Source of the DNA: Alternaria dauci
Lineage: Eukaryota > Ascomycota > Dothideomycetes > Pleosporales > Pleosporaceae
Assembly (NCBI RefSeq): GCF_042100115.1
Contig: NC_091276.1
Coordinates: 2,666,001 to 2,730,000 of the forward strand
DNA length: 64,000 bases
Direction: 5' to 3'
In this document: one piece after another, positions 44,704 to 55,793 of the stretch
Layout of the letters: every line of letters begins with the position of its first letter
How positions within the stretch are numbered: the first letter of the stretch is position 1
The notes under the pieces: generated by a model
What the model saw: only the letters and a program-made list of their open reading frames with translations
Told to the model about the DNA's origin: nothing
The model's database searches: none
Made by a program: the position numbers and the translations under genes

Positions 44704-45229
44704 TGTAATGGTATAGTTATGGCAAGCACTGGAGGAGATTGATGCAGTTTTCGAGTATATTTTATGATCATAATACAGCGTTTCACATCTTCTATTCGAG
44801 AACACTGATCCTGAACTTTTCTCATGATCATGCCTTGCAGTACCGACGTTTATCGTATCTCGAAGTCGTGTTGCTTCGAGGCTCATTCAATACTTCTCAG
44901 AGTCTTATATTTGACCAAGGCCGACAATGACATCCAAAGTCTGACTCCGCTACTGGCTCTAACGCACTTGTTGAGCAAAGGTCGGAAGGACGTACACTGA
45001 ACTGCACCGAAGCAGTAACTTATCACCCAAAGTTCACTTCCACGATAATCGCGCGTAGGGTACAGTCTCCGTTCCTGTTTCCCTCTGCACGACAATCCCT
45101 AGCCTACTTGGACTTGCGGGGAAAGCATGGATCATGCGGGCACTGCCTTCTCCTTCTCCTTCTACAATATATCAAGGTTTCGTGAATATGCTCCGGTTGA
45201 CTCCCAAGAACTCACCACAACCGCCTTAT
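44704..45229. other. Intergenic, no gene seen
   Basis: Short ORFs only. The right end includes a C/T-rich leader of the decayed 2EXR gene. Confidence 0.5.
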
Positions 45230-45624
45230 ATGGCTTCTTCTACCAACCAACAGCCTCAACCCTCATCTTCATTCGTCTACGAAGTATAATTTCCAACCCT
45301 ACACGCCCAGAAATCCACCGCGACCGACCCAGAGGAAGACTCCGAAAGTCCAATCTTCAACCGCTTTTCTGAACTCCCAGTCGAACTACGCAACAATATT
45401 TGAGCCTTGACTTTGGTCAAAGAAACGATCTTTCATGAATCGAGGCACTGGATACAACGCGCAGACATCGATATCCACAGAGAAGCTGATGAGATCGTCA
45501 TCGTACACGAAGAAAGTACCCAACTCCCTTCTTTGTGAACCGCGAGTCCAGGGCGGAAGCTGCTCGAATCGATGGTGGGGAACTGTATGTTGGATTAGAT
45601 TGTTCTGAGTATGAGTCTATGTAG
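45230..45624 (+). pseudogene. 2EXR-domain protein gene, decayed
   Basis: From an ATG at 45230 the frame reads MASSTNQQPQPSSSFVYEV, meets TAA at 45287, continues to FNRFSELPVELRNNI, meets TGA at 45401 where family members have Trp, then runs on as ALTLVKETIFHESRHW. After a shift near 45525 it reads PFFVNRESRAEAARIDGG and ends at 45622-45624. The F-x-x-LP-x-ELR-x-x-IW start and the VNRESR-EA motif are those of the fungal 2EXR domain (F-box-like). Two stops, one shift and the lack of the rest of the gene mark it as a fragment. Confidence 0.65.
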
Positions 45625-45860
45625 CTGGGTGAAGGAGAGATCCACAATTAGTTCCATTCACCTTGCTTATAATGTTACGTTCTTGATAGCGCATGGACCC
45701 TTGATTGATATCCACGCTCACCTTGGATTTATCGTTGTTATTGTGTCTTGCCATCTCTATTTTGGCCCACCATTTGTTGCTACCTACACGCAACTTATCG
45801 TCATCCCCATCCTCGATCAATAACACCCAACGACTACATCTCCACAACTCCACTGCAACC

Positions 45861-46781
45861 ATGAAGAAGTTTATCAAAATCTTCTCCCGCTGCTTCTCTC
45901 GTCTCACCAAGACCAACAAAACTGCAAGCACTTCCCCTCCCCGCCCAGCGACCCCAACCACAAACCCCACCACCGTGCCCACGGTCGTCGGCAACGCCCT
46001 CGACCCACGTCCACATCACCTCAGCCAACCACAGTCATCTGCACCAACCCCGCTAACTCCTGCTCTAATCAAGGCCTACGAAACAGAATACCCCCTCTTC
46101 AGCCTGAACCGTCTCGGCGTCGACCACTCCCACCGCGACTGGTTCCGCCGCGTCAACATCGCCGTGCGCAAGCACATGAACACGCTCGACGCATCCCACA
46201 ACTACCAGCACATCCGACGCGTCGTATCAAACGCCGCCTACATCCTCGAAGAAGAAAAGAAACAGCACCAGTGGGCGCGGGATATCGATCCGATAATCCT
46301 CTGGGTCACTTGCATGACGCACGATATCGGCGACACAAAGTACCAGGCTGATGGCGAGCAGCTGAGCCAACACGATCAGATTGTTCAGTTTCTGAGTGTG
46401 CTAGATTGCCCGTCGTATATCCGTCGCCAAGTCGCGTATCTCGCGCCGCGCGTCTCGTTCAAAAAGGAGATGGCTAATGAAGCGGACACGAAGGCGTTTG
46501 CGGATGTGTATCAGGTGCTGCGCATCGTGCAGGATGCGGATCGGCTTGATGGGCTTGGGGCCATAGGCGTGAGTCGTTTGTTTATATATGGAGGTGTTGA
46601 TGAGGTCCGGAGAAACGGGTCGATTGATAGCGGCATCAAGTTGATCGAGGCGAGGTTCGGCGAGTATGCGAGGCTGATGAAGACGGAGACGGGAAGGAAG
46701 ATTGCAGAGGAACGGTATGGGTGGATGAAGGAGGACTTTGTTCGTAGGTGGGAGGCGGAGGCTGATACGAGCAATGTCTAG
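45861..46781 (+). CDS. HD-domain phosphohydrolase, paralogue with N-terminal extension
   Basis: Single exon, 306 residues from the ATG at 45861 (context CAACCATG). Residues 1-65 are basic, then Pro/Thr-rich and disordered; MKKFIKIFSRCFSRL could be a mitochondrial presequence or an amphipathic anchor. The HD fold follows with His117 in ASHNYQHIRRV, His154-Asp155 in TCMTHDIGDTKY and Asp227 in VQDADRLDGLGAIGVSR, matching the 35552-36247 protein. Compared with that copy it has a longer insert after the first His and a longer N-terminus. All metal ligands are kept. Substrate unknown; the bacterial YedJ/YpgQ group is the nearest named one. Confidence 0.86.
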   Translation: MKKFIKIFSRCFSRLTKTNKTASTSPPRPATPTTNPTTVPTVVGNALDPRPHHLSQPQSSAPTPLTPALIKAYETEYPLFSLNRLGVDHSHRDWFRRVNIAVRKHMNTLDASHNYQHIRRVVSNAAYILEEEKKQHQWARDIDPIILWVTCMTHDIGDTKYQADGEQLSQHDQIVQFLSVLDCPSYIRRQVAYLAPRVSFKKEMANEADTKAFADVYQVLRIVQDADRLDGLGAIGVSRLFIYGGVDEVRRNGSIDSGIKLIEARFGEYARLMKTETGRKIAEERYGWMKEDFVRRWEAEADTSNV

Positions 46782-46856
46782 GTGGCTGGTGTGGGTATGG
46801 ATGATTGCGTCTGGGGGAAACTCGTGTACACCGGAAGAGGCTGGAGTACTGTCCTT

Positions 46857-47401
46857 TTAACGGGGCGAGACATTGCTGGCTTTCTGTGAGATCAAAAGTT
46901 TTGTGTTTTCGAACATCCATATGGCCTGCGCTTGATCAACTGCATACCCTGTCGGAACAGATCCAACTTCTTCTCTTTCTGTCACACGCCTGGACGTGCC
47001 TTCCAGCATCGCACCCTGCAAAACAAGTAACTCTAGCTTCTCCTCTTTCTCTTCAGGTGTACATATATTTTTCAGACGCTCGACAGCATCGAATGTTAGG
47101 ACATCTCTCCATCTCCTTTCATCAGCCGCATGCCCTAGCTCCGAACAAAACCTGCCCAACGCTACATCGCTCGCGCCACAGCAATGCCGACCAGATTGCC
47201 GGCATGGTTGCAATCCCAATCTTTTGGTTGCGGGAAATACTGTACGTATGTTTTGGATACTAGGCGGCCGGATATGGCGGCCATGTCGTGCGGGTACGCG
47301 AGATGTCATTGGCTGGGAGGCCAGTCCGGATTAGAGCGTAGGAAGCGAGCGAGTTCGGCGTCATCTTTAGTAAGGATGGCGGATACGATGGCATCGTCCA
47401 T
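46857..47401 (-). pseudogene. Conserved-looking small gene with stop and frameshift
   Basis: The frame starts at an ATG at 47401 (MDDAIVSAILTKDDAELARF), meets TGA at 47308-47306, and continues in frame as HLAYPHDMAAISGRLVSKTY and WDCNHAGNLVGIAVAR. There it meets a stop, but a neighbouring frame takes over as DVALGRFCSELGHAADERRW and runs to the TAA at 46857 through AVERLKNICTPEEKEEKLEL. A two-base shift joins the halves at the same point of the sentence. The composition and helix pattern look like a genuine fungal protein that I cannot name. One nonsense codon plus one frameshift suggests decay. Confidence 0.5.
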
Positions 47402-48646
47402 TGAACGCTGCTGGGATGGGTTTGGAGGATTTGTTATGCTGCATGGTTACATGAGGAGAGGGTGGTTTATCTCTACGTCCGGATGAGCGCCATACCACGC
47501 CAAACTACCACCTGATGTCGTTGACCATATACTTGACGGGAGTAGCTTTGCATGCTTTCAGCTGCTGCGATAATGCCAGTCAAATTTCCAAGCTATGTCC
47601 CGACGGCGAGATCGGGTTCCATGACATGACAAGTGCGGGGTCTGACACAGATGCAGCGAGAACAGTCCAACAACGTAATGCACACGATTTGCAGAGGTAC
47701 CGCAACACGAACGAGGTCACGACGAGGGCGTCTAGGAAGATGCCACAAGGCGTCCACTGATATGTCACAACGCTGCCAGCAACACACCGGGTCGTCGGGT
47801 CCGCCGTATTTCCCACAATCCATCGGATCTCGCGTGGTGCCAAAAATAGGCGTGCAGGGGCCACGGTCGCTTCCAGCCGTTAGGGGCGCCGTGGTAACTC
47901 ATCTAGGCCTACCGCACTCCACATCAAATAACAGCGGATTCATGCCTGGACGGCCTAACCCAGCGCCCGACTTTGCACAATTACCGGAAAATGCGCTCGT
48001 ATCCGGGCTAGCGATGGAAAACACGAACATTGACAGGTACACAGACGTCATTTCCCCGTCTGCGAATGAATAAGGTTCAGACGTGCCCGTTGGACGCCAC
48101 CAGAACGCCGTCGACTTTTTGTACTACGACTAGTCCACTAGGCGTCCGTCTTTGCTATGTAACCATACAACGCACCAGGACCTCGGACGAGAACTGATCG
48201 TCGGTTCGTTGGCAGGAAACATGGATTTGCTTTTCGTCGCGAGCGCAAGCTTTACTGGTCTTTGCTTGATAAGCTCGTGTTAGGACCAAATTGGCACTCG
48301 GGCAGGGGATCGACACAGGGTATCCTGTCTCGAATCCCGGGTGGATCTTAGGGCAGATGAGTTTTCGTTCGTGTTGAGTGGACCGAGGGTGTATTCGTGT
48401 CAAGGATGTGCGGTTGATGCAGGTACGGGAGTGCTGGGTGCAGCCAGGGAGGCAAATGTCTCGTATTGGTGGTGGTCTTAAGAAGATGATGGTCCCTGTG
48501 GAAGACTTCACTCTATCTACCTTGGCAAGTCTTTGATCGTTTCTGCCGTTCAGTCAGCAGGCGATATTACATCCGGTCGTTTCCTGTTTACGACTGCCTC
48601 CCCTGGTCAATTAGAGACGCAAGTGGTATCCCACTCTCTATACACC
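47402..48646. other. Intergenic, no gene seen
   Basis: 1.2 kb; ORFs at 47633-48073 (+) and 48155-48511 (-) lack motifs. The right end holds the AA7 oxidase promoter. Confidence 0.5.
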
Positions 48647-50658
48647 ATGAAGTTCCTCGTTTCCCTTACAGCAGGTCTGCTGTCCATTGGCTTGGCCTCT
48701 GCCTCCCCAGCTGCACCGCTCAACAAGAGAGCTGTGTCGACTGACGGAACCTGCGGAGGAACAAAGGGCTTCACTTGCACCGGTTCTTCGTTTGGAAACT
48801 GCTGCTCGCAGTACGGATGGTGCGGAAGTTCCGCCGACCACTGCGGTGCCACTTGTAACTCAGCATTTGGCACTTGCACCAGCACTACCACATCGAAAGC
48901 AACTTCAGCAACGGTCAAGCCTTCTTCGACAAAGGTTGCCCCAGCTCCTTCATCCACACCTACAAAGAAGGTATCGCCAGATGCGACGTGTGGTGGCGCC
49001 AATGGCTATACCTGTCTGGGTTTCGCTGAAGGCAACTGCTGTAGTGCGAACGGATGGTGTGGCTCGACATCCGCATACGTGAGTATTCGAAATGCTGACT
49101 CTGACTGAACATATACTGACTCTGACAGTGTGGAACCGGTTGCCAGCCTGGCTTCGGAAACTGCGGCAGCAACACCGGCTCAGGATCTAGCACTACCAAA
49201 AGCAGCGCTAGCACGACTTCCTCATCAGCCCCGTCATCAACAGCATCCGGATCTGCTCTCCAATGCTTGAACGGAAAGAATGTGCCTTACAAGATGACCT
49301 CTGATGCTGAGTACTCTGAGCTTTCAGAGCCTTACAACCTGCGCGTTCCCTTCAAGCCTGCTGTCATCGTCCTGCCGACTACCAACCAGCACGTTCAGGA
49401 TGCAGTTGTATGCGGTGCGCAAGCCGGCCTCAAGATCCAGGCCAAGTCCGGTGGACACTCTTACGCAAGCTTCAGCTCTGGGGGTAAGGATGGCGCTATG
49501 CAGATCAACCTCCAGTCTTTCCAGACCATCCAACTCGACAAGACTTCCGGCGTTGCTACCGTCGGCGGAGGCGTGCGTCTCGGCAACCTCGGCGACGGCA
49601 TCTTCACCCAAGGCAATGCAGCTTTAGCCCAGGGTACCTGCCCTGGTGTTGGTATCGGAGGCCACTACACCCACGGCGGTTACGGCCACACATCACGCAA
49701 CTGGGGACTAGCCATGGACCAGGTCATCGGAGCCGACATTGTTCTCGCCAACGGAACCCTCATCAAGGCCTCGTCCACCCAGTCCCCGGACATCTTCTGG
49801 GCCATCAAGGGCGCCGCCGAGTCCTTTGGCGTCGTGACAAAGTTCTACCTGCAGACACGCGCCGCGCCCGCCAGCATCACTTACTTTGAATTTGCCTTTT
49901 CCGGCATCCACGACTCCAAGAGTGTGTGGACAAACACATTCCTGCACATCCAGGACGTGGCGAAGAACGCGTCCGTAGTCGATAACCGCGTCTCGTTTGG
50001 CATCTACCTCGACAACTACGGGTCCTACAGCCTCTCTGGCGCCTTCTTCGGCACCGTCGCAGAATTCAATACAAAAGTGCGTCCGGAGCTGCTGCGCACG
50101 CTTCCTGCGACCGCCCAAGCGACCGTCACATCCATGGCCTGGTACGACTACATGGTCAAAGTCTCCGGCAAGACCAGCATCAAAGAGCCCCTTACCGGCT
50201 ACGACGAGCACGAAGACTTTTTTGCGAAGTCAGTTACTGTCCCGGAGTCTACGGGGCTGACGGCGACGGCGCTGAATGCCTTGTACGATTACCTCAAGAC
50301 TGCCGATGGAACGGAATACTATATCATTATTAATCTCTACGGTGGCCCGGGGTCCGCGATCAACAAGAAGGATACGAATTTCGCAGCCTATGTTGATCGC
50401 GATAGTCTGTGGGTGCTGCAAAACTATGGATATGGAGGCGCGTCTGTCGACTTTGTGAATGGCATTAATAATGCCATTGTTAGTGCGCAGCCGCAGACGA
50501 GTTTCGGTGCGTATTTGAACTATGTGGATCCGAGTTATGATGCGGCGACGGCGCACAAGTTGTATTATGGCGATGCGGTGTATGCTCGGTTGGCGGCGTT
50601 GAAGAAGCAGGTTGATCCTGCGCAGGTGTTTTGGAACCCGCAGGCTATTGGGGCGTAG
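48647..50658 (+). CDS. Secreted CBM18x2-AA7 FAD oxidase, chito-oligosaccharide oxidase-like
   Basis: Exons 48647-49078 and 49129-50658 give 653 residues. A signal peptide (MKFLVSLTAGLLSIGLASA) with a KR site is followed by two hevein-type chitin-binding modules (CBM18): CGGTKGFTCTGSSFGNCC... at about 35-75, and CGGANGYTCLGFAEGNCC... at about 115-155, with a Ser/Thr/Pro linker. The rest is an FAD-linked oxidase of family AA7: SGGHSY with His254 and GTCPGVGIGGHYTHGG with Cys315, the pair that binds FAD through two covalent bonds, and a C-terminal BBE segment (VDPAQVFWNPQAIG). AA7 enzymes oxidise oligosaccharides at C1 and make hydrogen peroxide; the chitin modules point to chito-oligosaccharides. 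The intron lies inside the second CBM18. Confidence 0.92.
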
Positions 50659-51263
50659 AATGGGAATCTGAGATTGTAAAAGGAAATAGTGGTGTTTAGA
50701 GGCGTTTTGGTATTTGTGGAAGAGCTCCGCGGGTATATGTCGGATGGGTTGGAATTGCTTTATCAAAGTAGATATAATGATACCTCTGATTTCGAAAGCT
50801 TGGAGAATAGGGTTACTGGACGTTTTGTGAGTGGAGTGTGGTGGCTTGAGTACTGAGTCAGGTATAAAAGTGATAAACTGAGACGACACTCGAAGATGGT
50901 ATCACACGACGATGCTGTGATTGAGTTTGTATTGTATTCCATGTTTGCTATCTGGAGCGTATATGTGCGAGCGAGAGAAGCAGGACCAACATGGCATTTG
51001 ACAACCACTCGGCATAAACCTTGTATCCTCACATCGCCGCCTGCTACTCTGGCTACTGCGCCGCGCGCTTCGACGTCTTCAAGGTCCGCATCTTGCATGC
51101 CTAGCCGTGCCGTGATATCTCTGCGATGGCTCGGCATCTCGCCGCGCAGAACCGGAGTAGTGTATATCCTTTCCTACACTTGCACGCCTGTCGCAGTCGG
51201 AATCCATAGCACGGTGCTATGTTCTTGGTAGTTTGTACAACAAATCGTAAACCGAACCTACCC
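50659..51263. other. Convergent 3' spacer
   Basis: 600 bp between convergent genes with their 3' UTRs; nothing recognised. Confidence 0.55.
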
Positions 51264-51797
51264 TCACCCACCCGCCGTTTTGTTACCCTCCCCACCACCC
51301 TCCACCTTCCCTTCCTCTCCCCGCAATCCCACACCCTCCTCCTCGCCATCCTCCTTCCCCTCCCCCGCCAACTTCCTATACTTCCTCCTCGCCTTCTTCC
51401 CACTACTCCTCTTCTTCTTACTCAACTCCCTCGCCTTGACCCTCGTCCGCGCCTGCTCCCCCAACTCCAACTCCTCAATCCGGTCCTGTAGTATGCGCCG
51501 CGCCATCTTGCGATTCACTTCGCGCGACCGCGTGTCCTGGTACTTGACTACGATGCCCGTGGGTATGTGTTTGAGCTGCACGGCCGAGGACGTTTTGTTT
51601 ATTTTTTGCCCGCCGGGGCCGGAGCCTTTGAGGAAGTTTTCAATGAGGTCGTGGTCGTGGAGTGGGGTGCGTGGGGGGAGGGGTTTGTTGGATGGGAAGA
51701 GGTGAGGGGGGGAGGTGGTGAGAGGGGCGCGGGGGATGAGCGTCGTGGTGGTGGAGGTGAAGCGCGGGATGGTGGTGGTGGTGCGGAAGAGACGCAT
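51264..51797 (-). CDS. Mitochondrial GGQ release-factor-like protein
   Basis: Single exon, 177 residues from the ATG at 51797; another in-frame ATG at 51854 would add 19. The first 45 residues are Arg/Thr/Ser-rich without acids, a typical mitochondrial presequence. The RF-1 domain core follows: LIENFLKGSGPGGQKINKTS with GGQ at 62-64, then VQLKHIPTGIVVKYQDTRSR and MARRILQDRIEEL. The C-terminus is a basic, disordered tail (KKRSSGKKARRKYRKLAGE). The length and absence of a codon-reading domain match the MTRFR (C12orf65)/yeast Rso55 group, which rescues stalled mitochondrial ribosomes. It is divergent from the next gene with a short shared promoter. Confidence 0.87.
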   Translation of the reverse strand: MRLFRTTTTIPRFTSTTTTLIPRAPLTTSPPHLFPSNKPLPPRTPLHDHDLIENFLKGSGPGGQKINKTSSAVQLKHIPTGIVVKYQDTRSREVNRKMARRILQDRIEELELGEQARTRVKARELSKKKRSSGKKARRKYRKLAGEGKEDGEEEGVGLRGEEGKVEGGGEGNKTAGG

Positions 51798-52097
51798 TGT
51801 GGGTTGTGGGATTAGGATTGTAAATGGGTTGGCGACGGCATTGGCGATACGCATTAGGCGTGTAGTAATTAGTCGTCGTTGGAAACTTCGAGTCGTGTCG
51901 CTGGTCACCGATTCGGCGCGTCATGAGATGTTTGTTCGTCCGGAGCGATGCTCGCCATCACCAAATCCCTGCTCCGAATCCAACCGGTGGTCCCTGAACC
52001 CTCGTCTCCGCCCAACACCACCAATTCACGACTCTACAGCTCATACAACCTTTCTGCCCGCAAACAAAACACACGTCCACCACGTAATCGCAGATAC

Positions 52098-52647
52098 ATG
52101 ACCGATACGACGATCCTGCTAGCCGCCTTCCTGCTCGCCAGCGCATCCACGCTCCTCCTCGCCGCAATGCTGTACCCGTCCGCCCTGCTCCGCTGGTTCC
52201 AGCGCAAGCGGTACCAATACGAAGTCACCTTCTCACTGTACATGTTGACCTCGACAGAAAAGTTTATTTTCAGTACGTCTATCCCTCCGTCGCATACAAT
52301 CTCCCAAAAAGATATACAGCGCATTCTCTCCGTTTCCCGACATGAACGACGATTCACCGCCCCCTATCCTATCCCTCTCCGCATACCACAATGTCGCTAC
52401 ACGTACATACATGTTTGCTAATAAACTCCAAACAGACTCAGTCCTCTTCCTCCTCCTCTCCCTCCTCATCATCGCCGCATCGCTATATCTCCCCGAGCAC
52501 CTGACCATCATCGCAAACCGCATGTCGTACTACCTCTCCGGGAACCGCGACGCGCTCACGAATTCGACGCCGAAAGACGTGGGCATGCCGAATGCGCCAT
52601 TGGGCGCGGGTGCTATGGGGAATGGAAGGGGTATGATGGAGTTGTAA
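52098..52647 (+). CDS. Serine palmitoyltransferase small-subunit-like protein
   Basis: Exons 52098-52272 and 52436-52647; the 163-nt intron has a GTACGT donor and TGCTAAT branch point. The product is 128 residues; an upstream in-frame ATG at 51948 would add 50 residues that look like a leader. A first hydrophobic stretch (ILLAAFLLASASTLLLAAML) precedes the family core: YQYEVTFSLYMLTSTEKFIF joined by the splice to N-SVLFLLLSLLIIAASLYLP. The Y-x(n)-LYML-x-x-x-EK-x-x-FN pattern is that of ssSPTa/b and fungal relatives (Pfam PF11779), which activate serine palmitoyltransferase, the first enzyme of sphingolipid synthesis in the ER. The splice rebuilds the conserved Asn exactly. Confidence 0.8.
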
Positions 52648-53606
52648 GGCGTTGGAATAGCAAGGCCGGAGATATGGGGTTGGGCGTGGGCGTGGGCGTG
52701 GGCATCGCTTTCCGGTGTCTGAATAATGTTGAGCATTCTTGCATGGTAGTGGGGCGTAAATGGGCGTTTGTGTCTGCTTGGTTGGTAGACCGGGGCATGA
52801 AATATAAATGTATGAGAGATTTAGTAATGTTAATAAGTGTATCACAATGCTCTTCCTCGTTCGTCGATGCCCATGTGGCACAGCCATGTTTCGCCATTCC
52901 GATAGGTCTATACGCGCAGCGATATGGGTACATTGTAGAAAGGAGCGAGGCATGCGTAGAAATATCACCGTCTCACGTGAGCGATGCGGTATGCGCTGTG
53001 ATATGCATGACGCATGATGCACTGCATGCTTGGGGCACACGTCACGGTCAAGTCACACTTCAACTGCATGATGTGCATAGTGCATGGGCGGCTGACGTTC
53101 TAACAGCAGGGTCGGCCAATGTTCGGATGCCATGTTTCTGGCTTCCGGGCCAAAGGTTCTTTGTGAGTAGTGTGAAGCTGTGCTGAGACTGGACAGTAGT
53201 ATGGTGCCTTGTAAGTCTGTAGGAGTAATGGTGTCTGCTATTAATGCTTGACGGGGGCGAATGGGTACGTACGCAATCAGAGTAAGACAGAAGTGCAAAG
53301 TCATCCCGTTCCGTAGAGAAGTGATATCCATGAACAAAATTGGACACGGTAGAGAGATGATACACCGCCCTGGTTGCAACGCGAATATGATATATAGTGA
53401 TGAGGAACTAGTACCGAGATGATCAAGTGTGTAGATGTATGTACCGCCCAGTAGCCATGGTATCTTGCGAAGCTAGAAGCAGATACCCGCCAGATGAAAC
53501 GATTGTCCCTCCCAAACCATGCTCTTTGAACCAGACACGGGCGTATACACGATTGTTGCAGTAGAAGTGTCAGCTGGAATGGTACAATACCCGAGTTGTA
53601 ACGCTC
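52648..53606. other. Intergenic, no gene seen
   Basis: 960 bp between convergent genes; short ORFs without motifs, and a GGGCGT(G/T)-rich patch at 52681-52702. Confidence 0.5.
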
Positions 53607-54227
53607 TCAATGACCAAACAAAACGCGTACTGCATTCAAAAGCGCCGCAGGAGTATAACCACCAATCGTAACGACAGCCGGAAAGCTATCCACCGCATCA
53701 ACATATCCTTGCGCCGTCACACCATCATTAACAAGAAGCAAGATAGTCGAAATACTGGCTATAGACTCGTCATGTACAATCTTCTTTGACAAGTCTCGCG
53801 CAAACTTCAGTTGCCGTTCAAACGCCTGAGCACGGTGGCTGATTACGTTGTCAGTCGCGCAGACAACGATTACAACTGCTCCGCTGGCCGACAGGAAGTC
53901 GACGTGCATTTCTGTCATGCCGTAGTCGAGGCGGTATGGGACGTGGCGTACTTGTCGCGGCAGGGCTCGGCCGAGGGGCTCAAAGGGATCTGTATCTTTT
54001 GCCAGTGTTGTTGATGGGGGATGGGGTACGAGTGGGGTGAAGAGCGTGATGATTTCTGCTTCGTTGAGGCGCCGCAGCCGCTCGAGAGTTTCTGTTGGAC
54101 AGCGTACGATCCTGGCGGCGTCGGTAGATGAGGTTTGCGTTGTTGCCGACTTGGGAGAGCTGGATGGAGGCATTTGGGAGCGGTGCGTTTTGAGTTTTGA
54201 TGAAATTTGACTCTTGCGTTCGCCCAT
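53607..54227 (-). CDS. Uncharacterised protein, 206 residues
   Basis: Single exon from the ATG at 54227; the frame is open upstream (to 54338) but without another ATG. Residues 1-35 are basic and Ser/Thr-rich; the rest is mixed alpha/beta. Hydrophobic strands alternate with helices: GAVVIVVCATDNV, SISTILLLVNDGV, FPAVVTIGGYTP, ending in LLNAVRVLFGH. This reads like a Rossmann-type fold, but no binding motif is clear. No signal peptide or membrane segment. I do not recognise it, though codon use and length support a real gene. Confidence 0.65.
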   Translation of the reverse strand: MGERKSQISSKLKTHRSQMPPSSSPKSATTQTSSTDAARIVRCPTETLERLRRLNEAEIITLFTPLVPHPPSTTLAKDTDPFEPLGRALPRQVRHVPYRLDYGMTEMHVDFLSASGAVVIVVCATDNVISHRAQAFERQLKFARDLSKKIVHDESIASISTILLLVNDGVTAQGYVDAVDSFPAVVTIGGYTPAALLNAVRVLFGH

Positions 54228-55793
54228 AATCGTTCGGCTGTCGCCAGGCTGGTTGGAGACAAGAAGTTGTAGGTGGGCTGGGCGTGACGGGAGATGGTGG
54301 TTTATATAAGCATTTCCTATGGCAGCCCGACCTTGCACCTTTACCTACCTAGCCTTAGCTTTCATGGTAAATCGAATATCATTCGAGTGGGAAAAAGCAC
54401 TGTGACGACGCTATACCGTTGACGTACCAGTCCGAGGTGAGTGGCCGACATGCGCTGAACGCTATGCTCGATAGCCAAGGTGAACGTCCCGGTTGTAGAG
54501 TTCAGGAGTACAGTAAAGCAGCTACCCAAGGTTGCCCGTAGCCATCCCAGAAGCCTTCTAATGAGGTAGCAATATTGTGTGGTCATCGATCGCCGAGTGA
54601 ATTGTAACCCTGCCGATTGTGCCTGGCGACGTGAAAACCCTGTTCAACGAAGATCTAGCTTCTGATGGTAAACTCAGCACTATTGGAAGCAGTGATGAGG
54701 TGATACCAGATGGAAGATGGAGAATGTAGTACAAGACCTCGGCCATGCCGTCTCCGCGTGTAGATAGAGCAGTGCATCTCTAACCATGATAGGCGCGGAT
54801 CTTACCGTTCACATGCCGTTATCCAGCTCGTAGCCATGAAAGGAACGACAGAAGCGTTTCCGTGGCGTGTTCGTGCATATCAGTGAGGAGAACAAGGAGT
54901 GTATGATTGCATGGCGACGGTTGCGGCGGACAGTAGCAGAATCGTGTATCAGGAATCGAAGACGCCACATCTCACCGTCGGTCTAGAATCTGATAACGTC
55001 ATGTTGTAGATTTACTGACTTGGAGAGGAAGAAGGGCACTCCTAGAGACCAATTGGCCGGCCTGATGGAGAATGACAAAGATCAAGGAAGCCGACCACTC
55101 CAGACGAAGCGAGAGCCGACAGCCAGGTCGACAACGTAGGTCGATAGCCGTTGCATGTAAGCCCCAGCTCAAGGGAGTACGGTGTGCGGGGACAGTACGA
55201 TTCGAGTCAAGGCTGCAGAAGGCGTACTTTTGTTGATCGCTGACCTGCAAGGCGACCATCGTCTTTGGCCAGTGAGAACCGCGCATGCCGCTTTCATTAC
55301 ATCTCGATGTTTCTTGTGTAACACAAAGGGTTGATTTTGATGCGGCAACGGGCGACAGTTGCGATGCATGCCCCAGTGATGGCTCGTACATGCGGGTGCC
55401 ATCTGCACGATTGATTGAATCCACCGCAAATAGCGCGAACGAGCCGCGGATGGCCAGACCGGCTTCCGCGCTGTTGTGCGCCCAGACTAGATGGCTAGCG
55501 ATGAACACCAGGTCTGTAATACATCGGATGGAGTTTTGAGTCGACGCTGGCGGGGAGATGAGGGTGGAAGACGCGTGAGATGCGCGAGGGTGGTTAGTGG
55601 GGCTTGCTCGCTTGATCGGATGCGGGCAGGCGCGATCAGGGTGTCAACAACCATCGCGACGACGCGCCCACGTAATCACCAACGGCGCATACAACGAGCT
55701 GACCACTGTTTTAGCATATGCATGTTGCACTGATGATGTGATGCTGCCCGTTGCCAATAAATCCACATCGACTTCGCTCCAGGCCCGCTACTG
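54228..55793. other. Intergenic, no gene recognised
   Basis: 1.6 kb between divergent genes. The longest ORF (54999-55508, minus) lacks an ATG near its start and shows no motif. Confidence 0.45.

Noticed and set aside
38556..50658. Secondary-metabolite cluster around the Zn2Cys6 regulator and FAD oxidase
   Set aside because: No polyketide synthase, peptide synthetase, terpene cyclase or tailoring P450 is present; the oxidase belongs to AA7 with chitin-binding modules.
54999..55508. 169-codon minus-strand ORF
   Set aside because: Starts only with GTG, has no motif, and its codon use is unlike neighbours.
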